Assembly: GCF_028858725.1 (NCBI RefSeq)
Contig: NC_084768.1
Coordinates: 4,447,853-4,511,852, forward strand
Direction of reading: 5' to 3'
DNA length: 64,000 bases
From: Colius striatus
Lineage: Eukaryota; Chordata; Aves; Coliiformes; Coliidae
The first letter of the stretch is position 1; each line of letters opens with the position of its first letter. The translations under genes were made by a program, and so were the position numbers. The notes below the pieces were generated by a model, which was given only the letters and a program-made list of their open reading frames with translations, did no database searches and was not told where the DNA came from. Of the stretch, positions 37,201-46,880 are shown piece by piece.

Positions 37201-40200
37201 CGCATGTAGAGGGGAAAGTCTCAAGTTTATATTTGAAACTCAAGAAAAGGAGGCAGTGCATTGAGGTGTCTGGAGGAGGCAGCAAGAAGGAAGGGTGGGA
37301 GAGCAACAGCTCAGCCTTTGGGTAACTTACACTCATGTGGTTTTTCAGCACAGTGTGTTTTGTTTCAGTGGCTGTTTTGACCATCTCGCTTTAAATGGCA
37401 AAAAATGTGTTTCTTTTATGAGGCTTCTCATAGAAGATTCATTTAAGGAATTCAGACCTATTGCTGTCATCCTACTGATTCTGCCAGTGGCTTTTCAACC
37501 CATTTGCCAGTTTTAAACCAAGTTAGAGAAATTTGCAGAGGTGTAAATATTCTCCTTTTTTTTATATGACATGTTAATTTCAGTCCTAAGCTGATTTAGG
37601 TATGAGGTGGCTGGCTCAGAAACTTGTGAATTTTCATTTTAACACTGGAAAAGAATTAATTGTAAGCTATTTCTTGACTGTAGTGGAATGCTTTACTTTT
37701 TTACCTGTTTTTATTCTTCTTTTCTTTCCCTATCCATTGGGATGCAGAGCCAACCGAGTTTCATTTTAGACTATTAATAGGGGAAAAAACAAATCTTTCA
37801 TGTACTGTGCTTTGGAACACCTGAATAAGGAAAACTGAAGTACTGTCAGTGTCCTTAGCATAATGTTTCCTGTAGCTAGAAGCCTGAATGAGACCTAGTT
37901 CAGGTTTCTGCATGTGTAATGCTTGGGAGTCCTGATGAGACAGCTCTTTATGCAAAGAAGATGTCTTTCTCTGATTGCTGTCTTTGTTACAGATTGGTGC
38001 TGTTCCTTTAGCTGCTTTAGGAGCTCCTGCTCTGGATCCTGCCCTAGCTGCTCTTGGGCTTCCTGGAGCAAACTTAAATTCTCAGGTATGGCACACTTCC
38101 TAAAATCTGCTGGATTGTCCCTGACCCCTCCATGGCATGAACTAACACACGTGATGCTCTGGGTGTGCTCACCAGTGCACGACAGAACGAGCTGAAGATC
38201 TGGAAATACTATACTTAGGTTTCAATAAGTGTTACAAAGTCCTCCTTTTTGTTAAAGACTTGGCTCAGGCTGATGGTTCTTCAGACTTTTTAGAACTGGA
38301 ATGGCCTCTTTGTTTCTTGGCATAGCAGATTTATGTGACACTTTTTCTTTTGCTGCCCTCTCTTCTGTTTTAAAAGTAATTTTCATTGTTTTAACAGCCA
38401 TTGCCTGAAAAGTCCACTGAGTGATTGGAATAAATAGTATCTATAGGAGCATTAAATTAAATACTGTAAGGACCTTAAAAAAAATGTGACTAGTGATGTG
38501 AAATATGTGTCATTATCAAGCCAGGAACCTCTCTTGTACTTAGTTAAAAAACAAAGCTCGCTTTTTGTAGGTGTAGAAAGGACAGAGGAGACTTTGCTGG
38601 ACAGGGGTGGGCTTGAAACTGAACTGCACTGAACTTTAAGTACTAAGTAATAGTTGAGTATTGAGTTAGTGTTTAAGGGTACAGGGTACAGTCATGTTTC
38701 ACAGGTACAAGAAGCAGCAAGGACTGAATGGATTGCTAAGAGATCCATCATTTCCCATGCTCTCCCTGCATGCCATGTGTGGTAACAAGCAAGTAACGGT
38801 GATACTGAAAGAAATAGAGGGGAAAAAAGGCATTCTGAATGCATATTAGAAAACTATGTATTTGATATGCTGGAGGACTGCTTCCTGTGGCCATTGAGGC
38901 AGCTGATTCTAACAAACTGTTTGGGAGCAGCACACAGCTGCCTCTCCATAAAGCAAATTAGTGGGAACCAGGAGTGTAGTTTTACTTGAAAGTGCTTTGA
39001 TTCTGTCCAGGAAAGGGCCTGTGTTTGGCTACTGTGGAAGAAAGAGTACCTAAGCAGCACTTCACTGTGATATTCACACCCTCATCCCCAGGCTTTGAAC
39101 CAGAACGATGCTCGTGTTTGCCAGGAATTTGTTTGGGGGTGTTTTGGTTTGGTTTTGTTCATCTATAGAGACCTCTGCTTTAGCCACTGCTGAGGGTATG
39201 GTCAAGAAAGACAATATTCTTAAGCAGATACATCTTCCAACATGGTTGTAACTTCTTTTTTCTTTCCCCTCCCAGTCTCTTGCAGCAGATCAGCTACTAA
39301 AGCTCATGAGCACAGTGGATCCAAAGTAAGCATCGGTGTTCTCGAATACTGATAGTGCAGTACACTTGGTCTGGGGGATGCCTGTTGGGATTCAGGATCT
39401 GATCTTTGTCCTGATTAATCTAATTATGATTGGAAGAAACCAGTGTCTTGGGAATCTTGTGCAGAATGTTTTTGCTGTGGTGGAGAAAAGAGGGGGAGGA
39501 AATGAAGCAGAAATTCAGTTCTGTGTACATCATTGTTGTCACTCCTGTGTCTCTAATGGAAAGGTGCCAGTAGTACCTTCCGTCCTGCACAGCTGAAGGG
39601 AGCAAATAGCAACTCAATACTGAATCCCTAAACTTCTTTATTTACCAGGCTGAACCACGTAGCTGCAGGTCTCGTTTCACCAAGTCTGAAATCAGATACC
39701 TCCAGTAAAGAAATAGAAGAAGCAATGAAAAGAGTACGAGAAGCACAGTCGTTAATTTCTGCTGCTATAGAGCCAGGTAATCTTCAGCTGTAGGATACCT
39801 CCTTCCATACGTGGTATGTGATAAAAGCTAATGGTCTGCAAAATACTGGCTTAATGCTCTGATGCTCTGCAGGTTTCAGATTGTCCTACAGTGTGATTGC
39901 TGCATGTGGCCTGCAGAGGATGCAGGGAATTAGTCATCTGTTGTTTGTCCCCAAATTCACTTGATTTGAATGCTTCAGCTTCCCGATTGAGGTCCATACC
40001 GCCACCTCTGAGATGTCACTGGCTTGAGCCCCTGACATCCCAGTGATGTTTGTTCCTGGGGATGATTTCCTTGCCTTTGATTTCCAATCTGTGGAACTTT
40101 GGAAGTAATTCCTCTTTATATTTTTGTAGCTTATTTCAGTAGATTTTATTTTAGAACAAGCTGCTCACCCACAAATGTCAGAGCCACCAAATCTGAGGAG

Positions 40201-43200
40201 TGGTAACGTGGAACACTGAATATACAGTTTTGCAGCCTCCTGAAGGTTTTCAGGGAAGAACAGAGCTCCTGCTCTTTACTGTACCAGAAAAATGTGCTGG
40301 TTGTTCTGCTTGGGGCTTTTTGTAGGAAACTCAAAACAATACTTTGAGAGATTATTTAGCCCTTCAGCAAATGTCAGAGAGCCTGAGATTTTAAGGAGCC
40401 TTTTAACAGACTTCAGCATTTGAATTCTGACTACTTCTTGCTTGGTTTTATGTCACCTACAAGTGTCTGTCACGTTCATTCTTTGTGCCAGCTTTTGAGG
40501 GAATGGATAGATCAAACCTTAACTTCCAATGTCAAAATATTCCTTAGGTTTTCTTTATCTTATTTCTAACAATAGTATGGAGCAAAACTCTTTGCTTTAT
40601 AAAATCTGTTTGACTACTCAAATGACATTGGGGGTTTTTACTGTGCTTTTCCTTTTTAACTCCAGACAAAAAAGATGAAAAGCGGAGGCATTCAAGGTCA
40701 AGGTCACGCTCGAGGAGGAGGAGGACACCTTCTTCATCTAGACACAGGTAGTTAACTTATTTACTTGAAGAGAAAAACATATAGCTGAAGGAATTCCTTA
40801 AAAAATATGGCTTGGAAGTGCCACTTCACTAGGGAAGGCTGGCAGAGGGAGGAATGCAAAGGGCCTGGGGAAAGCTGAGGCTGTGACTTGGTGAGACTGG
40901 TGTGAGATGGACACCTGCCTCTGGTTTTGTAGAAACGATGGGAAAGAGATGATAGCAAAAAAGGCCTCAAACATACCTTGAGCTACTGCAGGAGGAACTT
41001 CAGGTCACCTGTTCCTAGCATGCTATGTTTGGCCTCTGATTTTATTGAACAATAAATTGTTTATTGTATCAGACCCACACCTTAGCACAGAGCCTTGGTT
41101 TTACACAGCCTGTGACACCCGAGCCTGTGTAGGCTGCCCGTTTTTCATCAGTTCCTTAAACCTCTGTTCTTTCCTCCATCTGTTTCCAGTGTGATTGTGT
41201 GGTAATTATAATTTGTCTTAGAAGTAGGTACCAGGAGGCTTCTCTGAGCAGTTATTTATGTATGTAAATGTTTCCCTTTTGGGCTGCTGTGTCTCACATG
41301 CAGCAGTTTCAGCTTAGTGGAAGTGCCTGGGACAGCATTTTCTAGGGTATGGTTTACTTGGAGATCAGGTCTGGTGAGGTGTCTGGACTCATGGCTCTGA
41401 TATTGTCCTTCCCAAACGCGACACGTGGCTCATCTGTGCTGTTGCCTTATCGGCTCTTGCAAAGCCATTTTAACTGTGGCTGTCCCACCTGTACTGCCTG
41501 TCTGCACATTCAGGGACTGGCTTCTGTCTGGTTCAGTGCTCTGTGAGCGTCTTCACACTTCAACATCAGAGCTTTCCTCTGCTGTGGACTGATATTTTAT
41601 TACAGGGAGGGTAATACGAGCTGACGGCAGCATCATTGTTCTTTGGCATTTGTGCGCTTCCTTTCTCCATTTCCTTGGTGGACTCAACACGACTCTTTTG
41701 CCACTCTCTACATTGTTTTGTCCGTGTTTGTCGTTGTGCATCATGGTATCTGTAGCAGTGAGCAGATGGATTCTGAATGGTAGCTAACAATGTGCTGTGT
41801 TTCACTCCCACGCACCGTGTGTTCCCGGTAGACGATCGAGAAGCAGATCAAGGAGAAGGTCCCATTCAAAGTCAAGAAGCAGGAGGCGATCTAAAAGTCC
41901 CAGGCGAAGAAGATCTCATTCCAGAGAGAGAAGCAGAAGGTCCAGGAGCACATCCAAAACCAGGTAATTGCTTCAGTTAATCTGTTCCATGGCCGAGGAA
42001 TTAAATTGCTAAATTTAGTGCATAATTAAAAAAATAAAGAAAAATCAGCCAAACCTCACAACAAACAAAAACCTGAGGCAGAATGGACCAGTGGCTCACA
42101 GTGTCTCACAGGATTCTGTTGTGCTCATCCTGCACATGTGCAGTTCCTGTCAGTCAGCGGGTGCCAGGCCTTGGCTGCAGCACCTGGCCAGTGTCTTTGC
42201 AAAGAGGCAGGGAGAGCATCCAGGCCTGCAGGTTGTGTACCAGCAGCACACAGAGCTGTAAAAGAGCCAGTCTGGTATTTTGCTGTAGGGAATTGCAATC
42301 TCTGCTGCCACTAAGACAGTGTGACTGGCTGCAGAAACACCAGACTCTGTGTGTGCTAGCTAGTGGAGTTGCCATGTCTTTGTTCGTTCTCCTGCATAGC
42401 CAAACTATTTGACTTAAACTTTGAATCTGTATTTTACTAAAGGGATAAAAAGAAGGAAGAGAAAGAAAAGAAACGTTCTAAAACTCCTCCCAAAAGCTAC
42501 AGCACAACTAGACGATCACGAAGCACAAGCAGGTACAGTAACAGGAAAGCTTCTCCTGGTCTCTACTCAGTGTTTGTTCTCCACTTCAAGGGAAAGAACG
42601 TTGTGTGTGGTGGGATGCTGCTGCTGCTCTGGGGATACTGGCTGGGTGCACAAAGGCACGTGGGCTCCATCTGCCCCTCTCTAGATGATGCTTTTTTTTT
42701 TTTTCCCTGATATTGTAACTTTCTGGCAATCTTGTTTGGGCTTAGAATAGTGTCAGCTTGCTCTGATTCACAGTATCGTGCTTTGAGGTCACTGACACTG
42801 TTTGCAAAGAGGATCAGTATCTGTCATAGAGCCAGAGGCAGCGGTGGAGGTAGAACAGGAAAGAACTACTGCTGAGCAGCAGCTGGGGAGGTTTGGCAGC
42901 ACCGCCGATAGTGAATACCCAGTTTGAGTTATACATGTTTAAGCTTTGGAGCAGTGCTGTTTTGGAGGCAGAGATGCAGTTGTAGCTTAAAAAAACAAAT
43001 GCAAAAGCTTTGCTGTGTCTCCCCTGCAGAGAAAGACGCCGCAGAAGAAGCAGGAGTGGATCACGGTCACCGAAAAAACCCAGGTCTCCAAAAAGGAAAA
43101 TGTCGCGCTCCCCGTCCCCGAGGAGGTGAGGGAGCCTCTGGCTGAGGGGAAATGGGGGCTGGGGGTAAATTCCCAAGGTGTGAACTCCAGCCGAGGAAGA

Positions 43201-44117
43201 TGGGCTATTGGTGTGTTCCTTACACTGAGCCCACGGGTTGACTCAGAGAGAGGGAGGATCTCTGGCGCTGCTTTTAGCAGAATTGAGGCAGCTCCAGGCG
43301 TAGTGTCTCTGTTAGTGCTCTGTTGGTGTTAGAGGCGTTCAGGGTTGAGGAGTAGGGGATACCACAGTTCTGACTCAGTTGGCTTTGTACAGGAGGGGCT
43401 CACCTGACTTCCTGGGTGGTCCTGAGCATGTTGTGAACTCTCCCTCTCAGTGCTGAACTCGAGGTGCTTTCATACAAAGCTGTACTGTTGTTGCTATTAC
43501 CATGGTGTTTCTTGGACGTGGCTTTGTGGTGGCAGTGTTTGATCCAGAGCCAAGAACTGGGATGTCTGGTGATGTTCTGGAAGCAGTGGTGCATCCTAGC
43601 ACAGTGCTGTAACCAACTGTGGCTAACAGTCTGGGATGGTGGGTTTCATTCTTGTGTGTACTTTATCATTGTAGACATAAAAAGGAAAAAAAGAAGGATA
43701 AAGACAAGGAGAGAAGCAGAGATGAGAGGGAGCGGTCGACAAGCAAGAAAAAGAAAAGCAAAGACAAAGAGAAGGATCGAGAACGGAAATCTGAGAGCGA
43801 TAAAGACGTGAAAGTATGTTTAGAACCCTGCCCAGCCCCTGGCTGCAGGGCAGCGCTGACCTGCAGCCCAGCACTGCCTTTGGCAGCAAGTTTTACCTGT
43901 TGTTTTTATCTCGGCAAAGCAGGTCACAAGGGATTATGACGAAGAAGAACAAGGGTATGACAGCGAGAAGGAGAAGAAGGAAGAAAAGAAGATGGCAGAT
44001 TCTTCCTCTCCTAAAGTGAAGGAGTCCGCCAGTGATAAGGGAAGCGGAGATCCAGCACGGGAGTCCAAAGTGAACGGGGACGATCACCACGAAGAGGACA
44101 TGGACATGAGTGACTGA
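28149..44117 (+). CDS. SRSF11: SRSF11 (SR-type splicing factor p54), 12 coding exons
   Basis: SRSF11 is a nuclear SR-related splicing factor. Twelve exons, 28149-28276, 32441-32574, 36524-36633, 37993-38085, 39276-39325, 39649-39776, 40666-40747, 41832-41963, 42443-42532, 43030-43125, 43675-43813 and 43923-44117, join in frame to 458 residues. An RNA-recognition motif covers about residues 8-85 (DVIQVTNVSPSAS through ALIVVPY). A Leu/Ala/Pro/Gly-rich region follows to about 190, then a charged helix (KEIEEAMKRVREAQSLI). The Arg-Ser domain spans exons 7-10 and a Lys/Glu/Asp stretch lies in exon 11. The acidic tail ends EEDMDMSD. Human is about 484 residues; the bird start (MASSSGTDVIQ) lacks the human glycine run. 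Intron 2 holds candidate poison exons, which fits known SR-gene autoregulation. Confidence 0.96.
32441..32574 (+). CDS. SRSF11: SRSF11 exon 2
   Basis: Strong acceptor TCTTTTTCAG; donor GAAG|GTTTGT is weak at +3. Encodes DSPLPVSSRVCFVKFHD to VVPYAE, the second half of the RNA-recognition motif. Confidence 0.95.
33251..33665 (+). other. Possible alternative last exon of SRSF11
   Basis: The acceptor TTTTTGTAG ends at 33250. Reading in frame from exon 2 gives about 24 residues, then TAG. AATAAA lies at 33639-33644 and GT-rich sequence follows. No good donor follows the acceptor, which would fit a terminal exon. Inferred only. Confidence 0.3.
34350..34466. mobile_element. Old MITE-like element in SRSF11 intron 2
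   Basis: About 117 bases begin GGGTCCCAATTCAACA and end TGTGCTGAACTGGGCCC, which are imperfect inverted ends. Between them lie repeated CTTAAAGC/ACGTGCTTAA phrases of a palindromic amniote repeat type that I recognise but cannot name surely. No target duplication is visible, which fits great age. Confidence 0.5.
34809..34868 (+). other. Candidate poison exon in SRSF11 intron 2
   Basis: A 50-base pyrimidine tract ends TTCATGCAG at 34808. The segment is followed by donor ACTG|GTGAGG. Sixty bases long, it joins exon 2 in frame and meets TGA at 34856-34858. SR genes commonly carry such exons for mRNA decay-based autoregulation. Inclusion is inferred. Confidence 0.55.
35091..35110. repeat. Perfect 20-bp palindrome
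   Basis: TAATTTTGCA followed by its exact reverse complement TGCAAAATTA. It contains homeodomain-like TAATT ends and lies in an AT-rich block of SRSF11 intron 2. Confidence 0.9.
36111..36227 (+). other. Second candidate poison exon in SRSF11 intron 2
   Basis: The acceptor is TTTTTCTGTGTGCTTTGTAG ending at 36110 and the donor is TACAG|GTGATG. The 117 bases read in frame from exon 2 for 16 codons, then TGA. Several CpGs lie within it, unlike the surrounding intron. Inclusion is inferred. Confidence 0.4.
36524..36633 (+). CDS. SRSF11: SRSF11 exon 3
   Basis: Acceptor TCTCTGCAG; donor TCTCAG|GTAGGC. Encodes VIPDETKALSLLAPANAVAG and GGGLLPTPNPLSQ. Confidence 0.95.
37993..38085 (+). CDS. SRSF11: SRSF11 exon 4
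   Basis: Acceptor TTGTTACAG; donor TCTCAG|GTATGG. 31 whole codons, Ala/Leu-rich (IGAVPLAALGAP). Skipping would keep the frame. Confidence 0.95.
39276..39325 (+). CDS. SRSF11: SRSF11 exon 5 (50-base exon)
   Basis: Acceptor CCCTCCCAG; donor CCAAA|GTAAGC. Encodes SLAADQLLKLMSTVDP. Confidence 0.95.
39649..39776 (+). CDS. SRSF11: SRSF11 exon 6
   Basis: Acceptor TTTACCAG; donor CCAG|GTAATC. Encodes LNHVAAGLVSPSL and the charged helix. Confidence 0.95.
40666..40747 (+). CDS. SRSF11: SRSF11 exon 7, start of RS domain
   Basis: Acceptor TAACTCCAG; donor CACAG|GTAGTT. Encodes DKKDEKRRHSRSRSRSRRRR. Confidence 0.95.
41832..41963 (+). CDS. SRSF11: SRSF11 exon 8, RS domain
   Basis: Acceptor CCCGGTAG; donor ACCAG|GTAATT. 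Dense Arg-Ser repeats (RSRSRRRSHSKSRSRRRSKS). Confidence 0.95.
42443..42532 (+). CDS. SRSF11: SRSF11 exon 9
   Basis: Acceptor TTACTAAAG; donor AGCAG|GTACAG. Encodes DKKKEEKEKKRSKTPPKSYS; 90 bases, frame-neutral if skipped. Confidence 0.94.
43030..43125 (+). CDS. SRSF11: SRSF11 exon 10
   Basis: Acceptor CCCTGCAG; donor AGGAG|GTGAGG. Encodes ERRRRSRSGSRSPKKPRSPK; 96 bases, frame-neutral if skipped. Confidence 0.95.
43675..43813 (+). CDS. SRSF11: SRSF11 exon 11, Lys/Glu/Asp-rich
   Basis: Acceptor ATTGTAG; donor GTGAAA|GTATGT. Encodes HKKEKKKDKDKERSRDERER and more, ending in SDKDVK. Confidence 0.95.
43923..44117 (+). CDS. SRSF11: SRSF11 exon 12 with stop
   Basis: Tandem acceptor AAGCAG: use of the second AG starts here, use of the first starts at 43920 and adds one glutamine. 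Encodes VTRDYDEEEQGYDSEKEKK through EEDMDMSD; TGA at 44115-44117. Confidence 0.94.
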   Translation, partial: VTRDYDEEEQGYDSEKEKKEEKKMADSSSPKVKESASDKGSGDPARESKVNGDDHHEEDMDMSD

Positions 44118-45220
44118 GTGTTGCCTTTGGGTGAGCGTGGCAGCAGATGTGCGCCAGTGTCATTCCTTTGTGATTCTTTTCTCTGTACCTGTTAACCCTG
44201 AATCTAGCTGTACACAGCCCTAAGCTCCTCCTGGTCTGTAAACCCGATACTAACGCCCATCAGAAGCCTTGGGAAGGTGACCGTGTGCGGCGTGGCCGGA
44301 CGGGCTGCGTGGCCAAGGCCGTTCTTACTAACTTGGTGATGCTTCAAGCAAAGTCAAAGCTGCATGCATCAGCAGCAGGCATGGACTGTGTGTGTATGAC
44401 CTCCCTAGTCAATCAGCTCGCTCACGGTAGTGTTCCTAGAGTTTGATCCATTGCAGTAATAGAGCAGTATAGGGAATGCACCGACTGCATGTTGATCATG
44501 GCAGAAACATCCTCCGTCTTCTCCAGTCCTACAACATGGTGGATCTACTGAAGGGTCTTAAGTGTGACTACACACACACACAAAAAAAATGACAGTACAC
44601 CTGAAAATAAGCATTCTGATAGAGATAGTTCTTTGTTTCTGTTCTTTTTTAAGCCGTGTGGCTGGGGTTCCTTTGGTTTGGTTTTGTTTTTCCTGGTGGG
44701 TTTTATTTGGCTTTCACAGTTGAAATGCACTAACCTTTTTGAGGGCTTTTTTGTTTTTTTAATCCATCAGCTCAAATCCACCTCAGGCCAGTTGTGATGG
44801 TTCCTAACGTTCTGTGGGGAGTAGGAGCACTGTGTGATCTGTGCCCAGTGATTAAAGGTTGATGGGTGCAGTTCTCATCATCCAGGTCGTTTTAGTTGTT
44901 AATGAGCTAAACACGTTGCAAAAAGGTAGTGCATTTTAAAACTGACCTTCCTATGCTTTTAAAAACAAGTCTACTTGATAATGTACTTTTTACTTGATCT
45001 CAAGTTGTATAAACTAATCAATTTGTGTTTACTGTCACTGCAGTAGTAACCTTATGCACACAGTGATTCCATGTTATCTGCAAAGTAGTTAGGCAAAGCT
45101 GTTTCCTTAGTTACACAAGTTCCAGAGCTTTTACTTTTGTGCAGGTAAAAAGACAAAAGTAGGCTGCAGTCTGTGCCATGTTGATGTACAGTTTCGGAAA
45201 TTGTTTTACAGAACTTTGAT

Positions 45221-45226
45221 AATAAA
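45221..45226 (+). terminator. SRSF11: SRSF11 proximal polyadenylation signal
   Basis: Canonical AATAAA about 1.1 kb after the stop. Confidence 0.6.
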
Positions 45227-45840
45227 ACCCTTAAACTTATACTCATGTTCCTATAAAACTCTGCTGGTATTTCTTTACACCACGATGTGGAATGTGACCT
45301 CCTTCGGTCACGTGGTAGTGAGGGTGTAAGCACTGCAGCACCTTGGAGCTGCACCACAGCCCAGTAACAAAGAATGGCCGCACTGGGGGGGAACGGGCTT
45401 ACCTGGGAGGCGAGGGCTGATGGGACACTGACTTTTGAAAAGAAATACTTAATTGTAAAAATGTTTTGTATTTTCCTCGAGCTGTGAACACTCACCTCTT
45501 CAGGCTGGCAGGGAGGATGCAGGAGCAGGCGCCAGTACGGCTGCACAGGCTGCCCACAGCTCCCCAATACTTACTGGTTGCAACTGGGGAGTGTGGGAAT
45601 GAAAGCCTAAGTGGTGGGGGAACATGGGGAAGGTGAGGAGTCAAACCACCCTCTTTCCAACCCACCCTTTGGCCCCAGGCAAGGTGCAATTTGCCATTTA
45701 GCTCTCCAGCATCGTTTTAGAATTTGCAGAAATGTACCAGATGTTTTTACCAACTGAGTCTTTTGTCAATCCAGAGAGGTGTGTGTGATCCAACCCTTTT
45801 AGGCTTTTACTTTTAGGGGGGAGCAAGGGGTAGTTCTTGT

Positions 45841-45851
45841 AATAAAATAAA
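45841..45851 (+). terminator. SRSF11: SRSF11 overlapping polyadenylation signals
   Basis: Two overlapping AATAAA hexamers (45841 and 45846). Confidence 0.5.
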
Positions 45852-45947
45852 AATGGACACAGACAAGGTGCATGGTGTCTTCAGAGCTGTGCCTTTTTTG
45901 TTGTCCTCAAGATATTTATATGTCAAGTACAGAAACAGATTTATAGT

Positions 45948-45953
45948 AATAAA
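45948..45953 (+). terminator. SRSF11: SRSF11 distal polyadenylation signal
   Basis: AATAAA followed about 30 bases later by a GT-rich element (GGTTGTTGTG), the best cleavage context of the three. Confidence 0.6.
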
Positions 45954-45975
45954 GTAAAGCTCCTTGATCCTTCAA

Positions 45976-46690
45976 CCTGGTTGTTGTGAAAGTCATTCAC
46001 ACGCTGTCACGGAGGACCACGTCAGAGTATTGTGCTCAAGAATGGGGACCAAAGGCCACCTGTAATTAAATGATGTGGTTTGTGTTTTATTTTGCTGACA
46101 AACCACGACTGGTGTATCCCCTAGGTGGGTACCTCCCACCCTGCAGGCTGTGAGGGAGGCAGTTCCTTGCTTTTCTCCCACTGTCTGGTTGCAGCCTGAC
46201 AACACTGACAGGCACCTAATTTTAGGCCAAACCGACAGCTGGAAAATGCCAGCTGGGAACCACAGGTGACCCATGCTCACTGTGGACTGCAGCTGATCGA
46301 GCCTGTGCTGTAATCATGCTTCAGCAGCTCTTGCTTCTGCTACCAGAGTTCTTAAAACCCAAAACATTTTAACCATCCACAGTTCTTGCTCCACTACTGT
46401 CTACTTCCTCTGTGTCTCTTCACTGACCACTGTTACAGACACTTGCCCAAGTTTTAATTAAATGAGTCCTTCCCTGGATTGAGGAGATAAAACTTCTGTA
46501 CTTACACAACAGGGATCAGCAAACTGAAAAGGTTGCTTCCCTCCCTCCAGCTATTTCTAACCTTCTGACTCCTCAGTTCTGGGTAATGGCAAAAGCTCCT
46601 ATCTCCGCCCTTCCACCTCTGCTCTTCCACTGGGTACGAGACAGTCCAATAAAACTGGAAGCTGTACAGAGGATAAAGAACAGGCTGTAA
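45976..46690. other. Spacer between convergent SRSF11 and ANKRD13C 3' ends
   Basis: I saw no gene, RNA or repeat here. A minus-strand AATAAA at 46086-46091 could extend ANKRD13C transcripts into it. Confidence 0.45.
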
Positions 46691-46704
46691 GTAAAAGGCA
46701 GCAT

Positions 46705-46710
46705 TTTATT
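46705..46710 (-). terminator. ANKRD13C: Candidate ANKRD13C distal polyadenylation signal
   Basis: TTTATT on plus is AATAAA on minus. It would give a 3' UTR of about 4.2 kb. Confidence 0.45.
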
Positions 46711-46874
46711 CAAAAAGTGACCAATAAAATGCCCTTGGAGGATGTAGCAGCACGTGCTTGGCCCCTGGGCTCAAACCCCCTTGCTGTGTATATCCCGAAA
46801 AGCACTGCAACAGGAGCCTAGAACTTGATCTTCACATAGTGAACAGTTTCAGAATCAAACAGGGTATTTTGGTC

Positions 46875-46880
46875 TTTATT
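46875..46880 (-). terminator. ANKRD13C: Candidate ANKRD13C polyadenylation signal
   Basis: Minus-strand AATAAA at the border of AT-rich, UTR-like sequence (46880-47400). Confidence 0.45.

Larger units (their letters stand above)
44118..45975 (+). other. SRSF11: SRSF11 3' UTR
   Basis: AT-rich sequence without coding signal follows the TGA. It contains AATAAA signals at 45221, 45841 and 45948 and a short CA run near 44570. The last signal is followed by GT-rich sequence and is the likely distal end. Confidence 0.7.

Noticed and set aside
37925-37992. Box C/D snoRNA-like words (CTGATGAGA ... CTGA) before SRSF11 exon 4
   Set aside because: The spacing and terminal stem are wrong, and the segment is part of the acceptor region.
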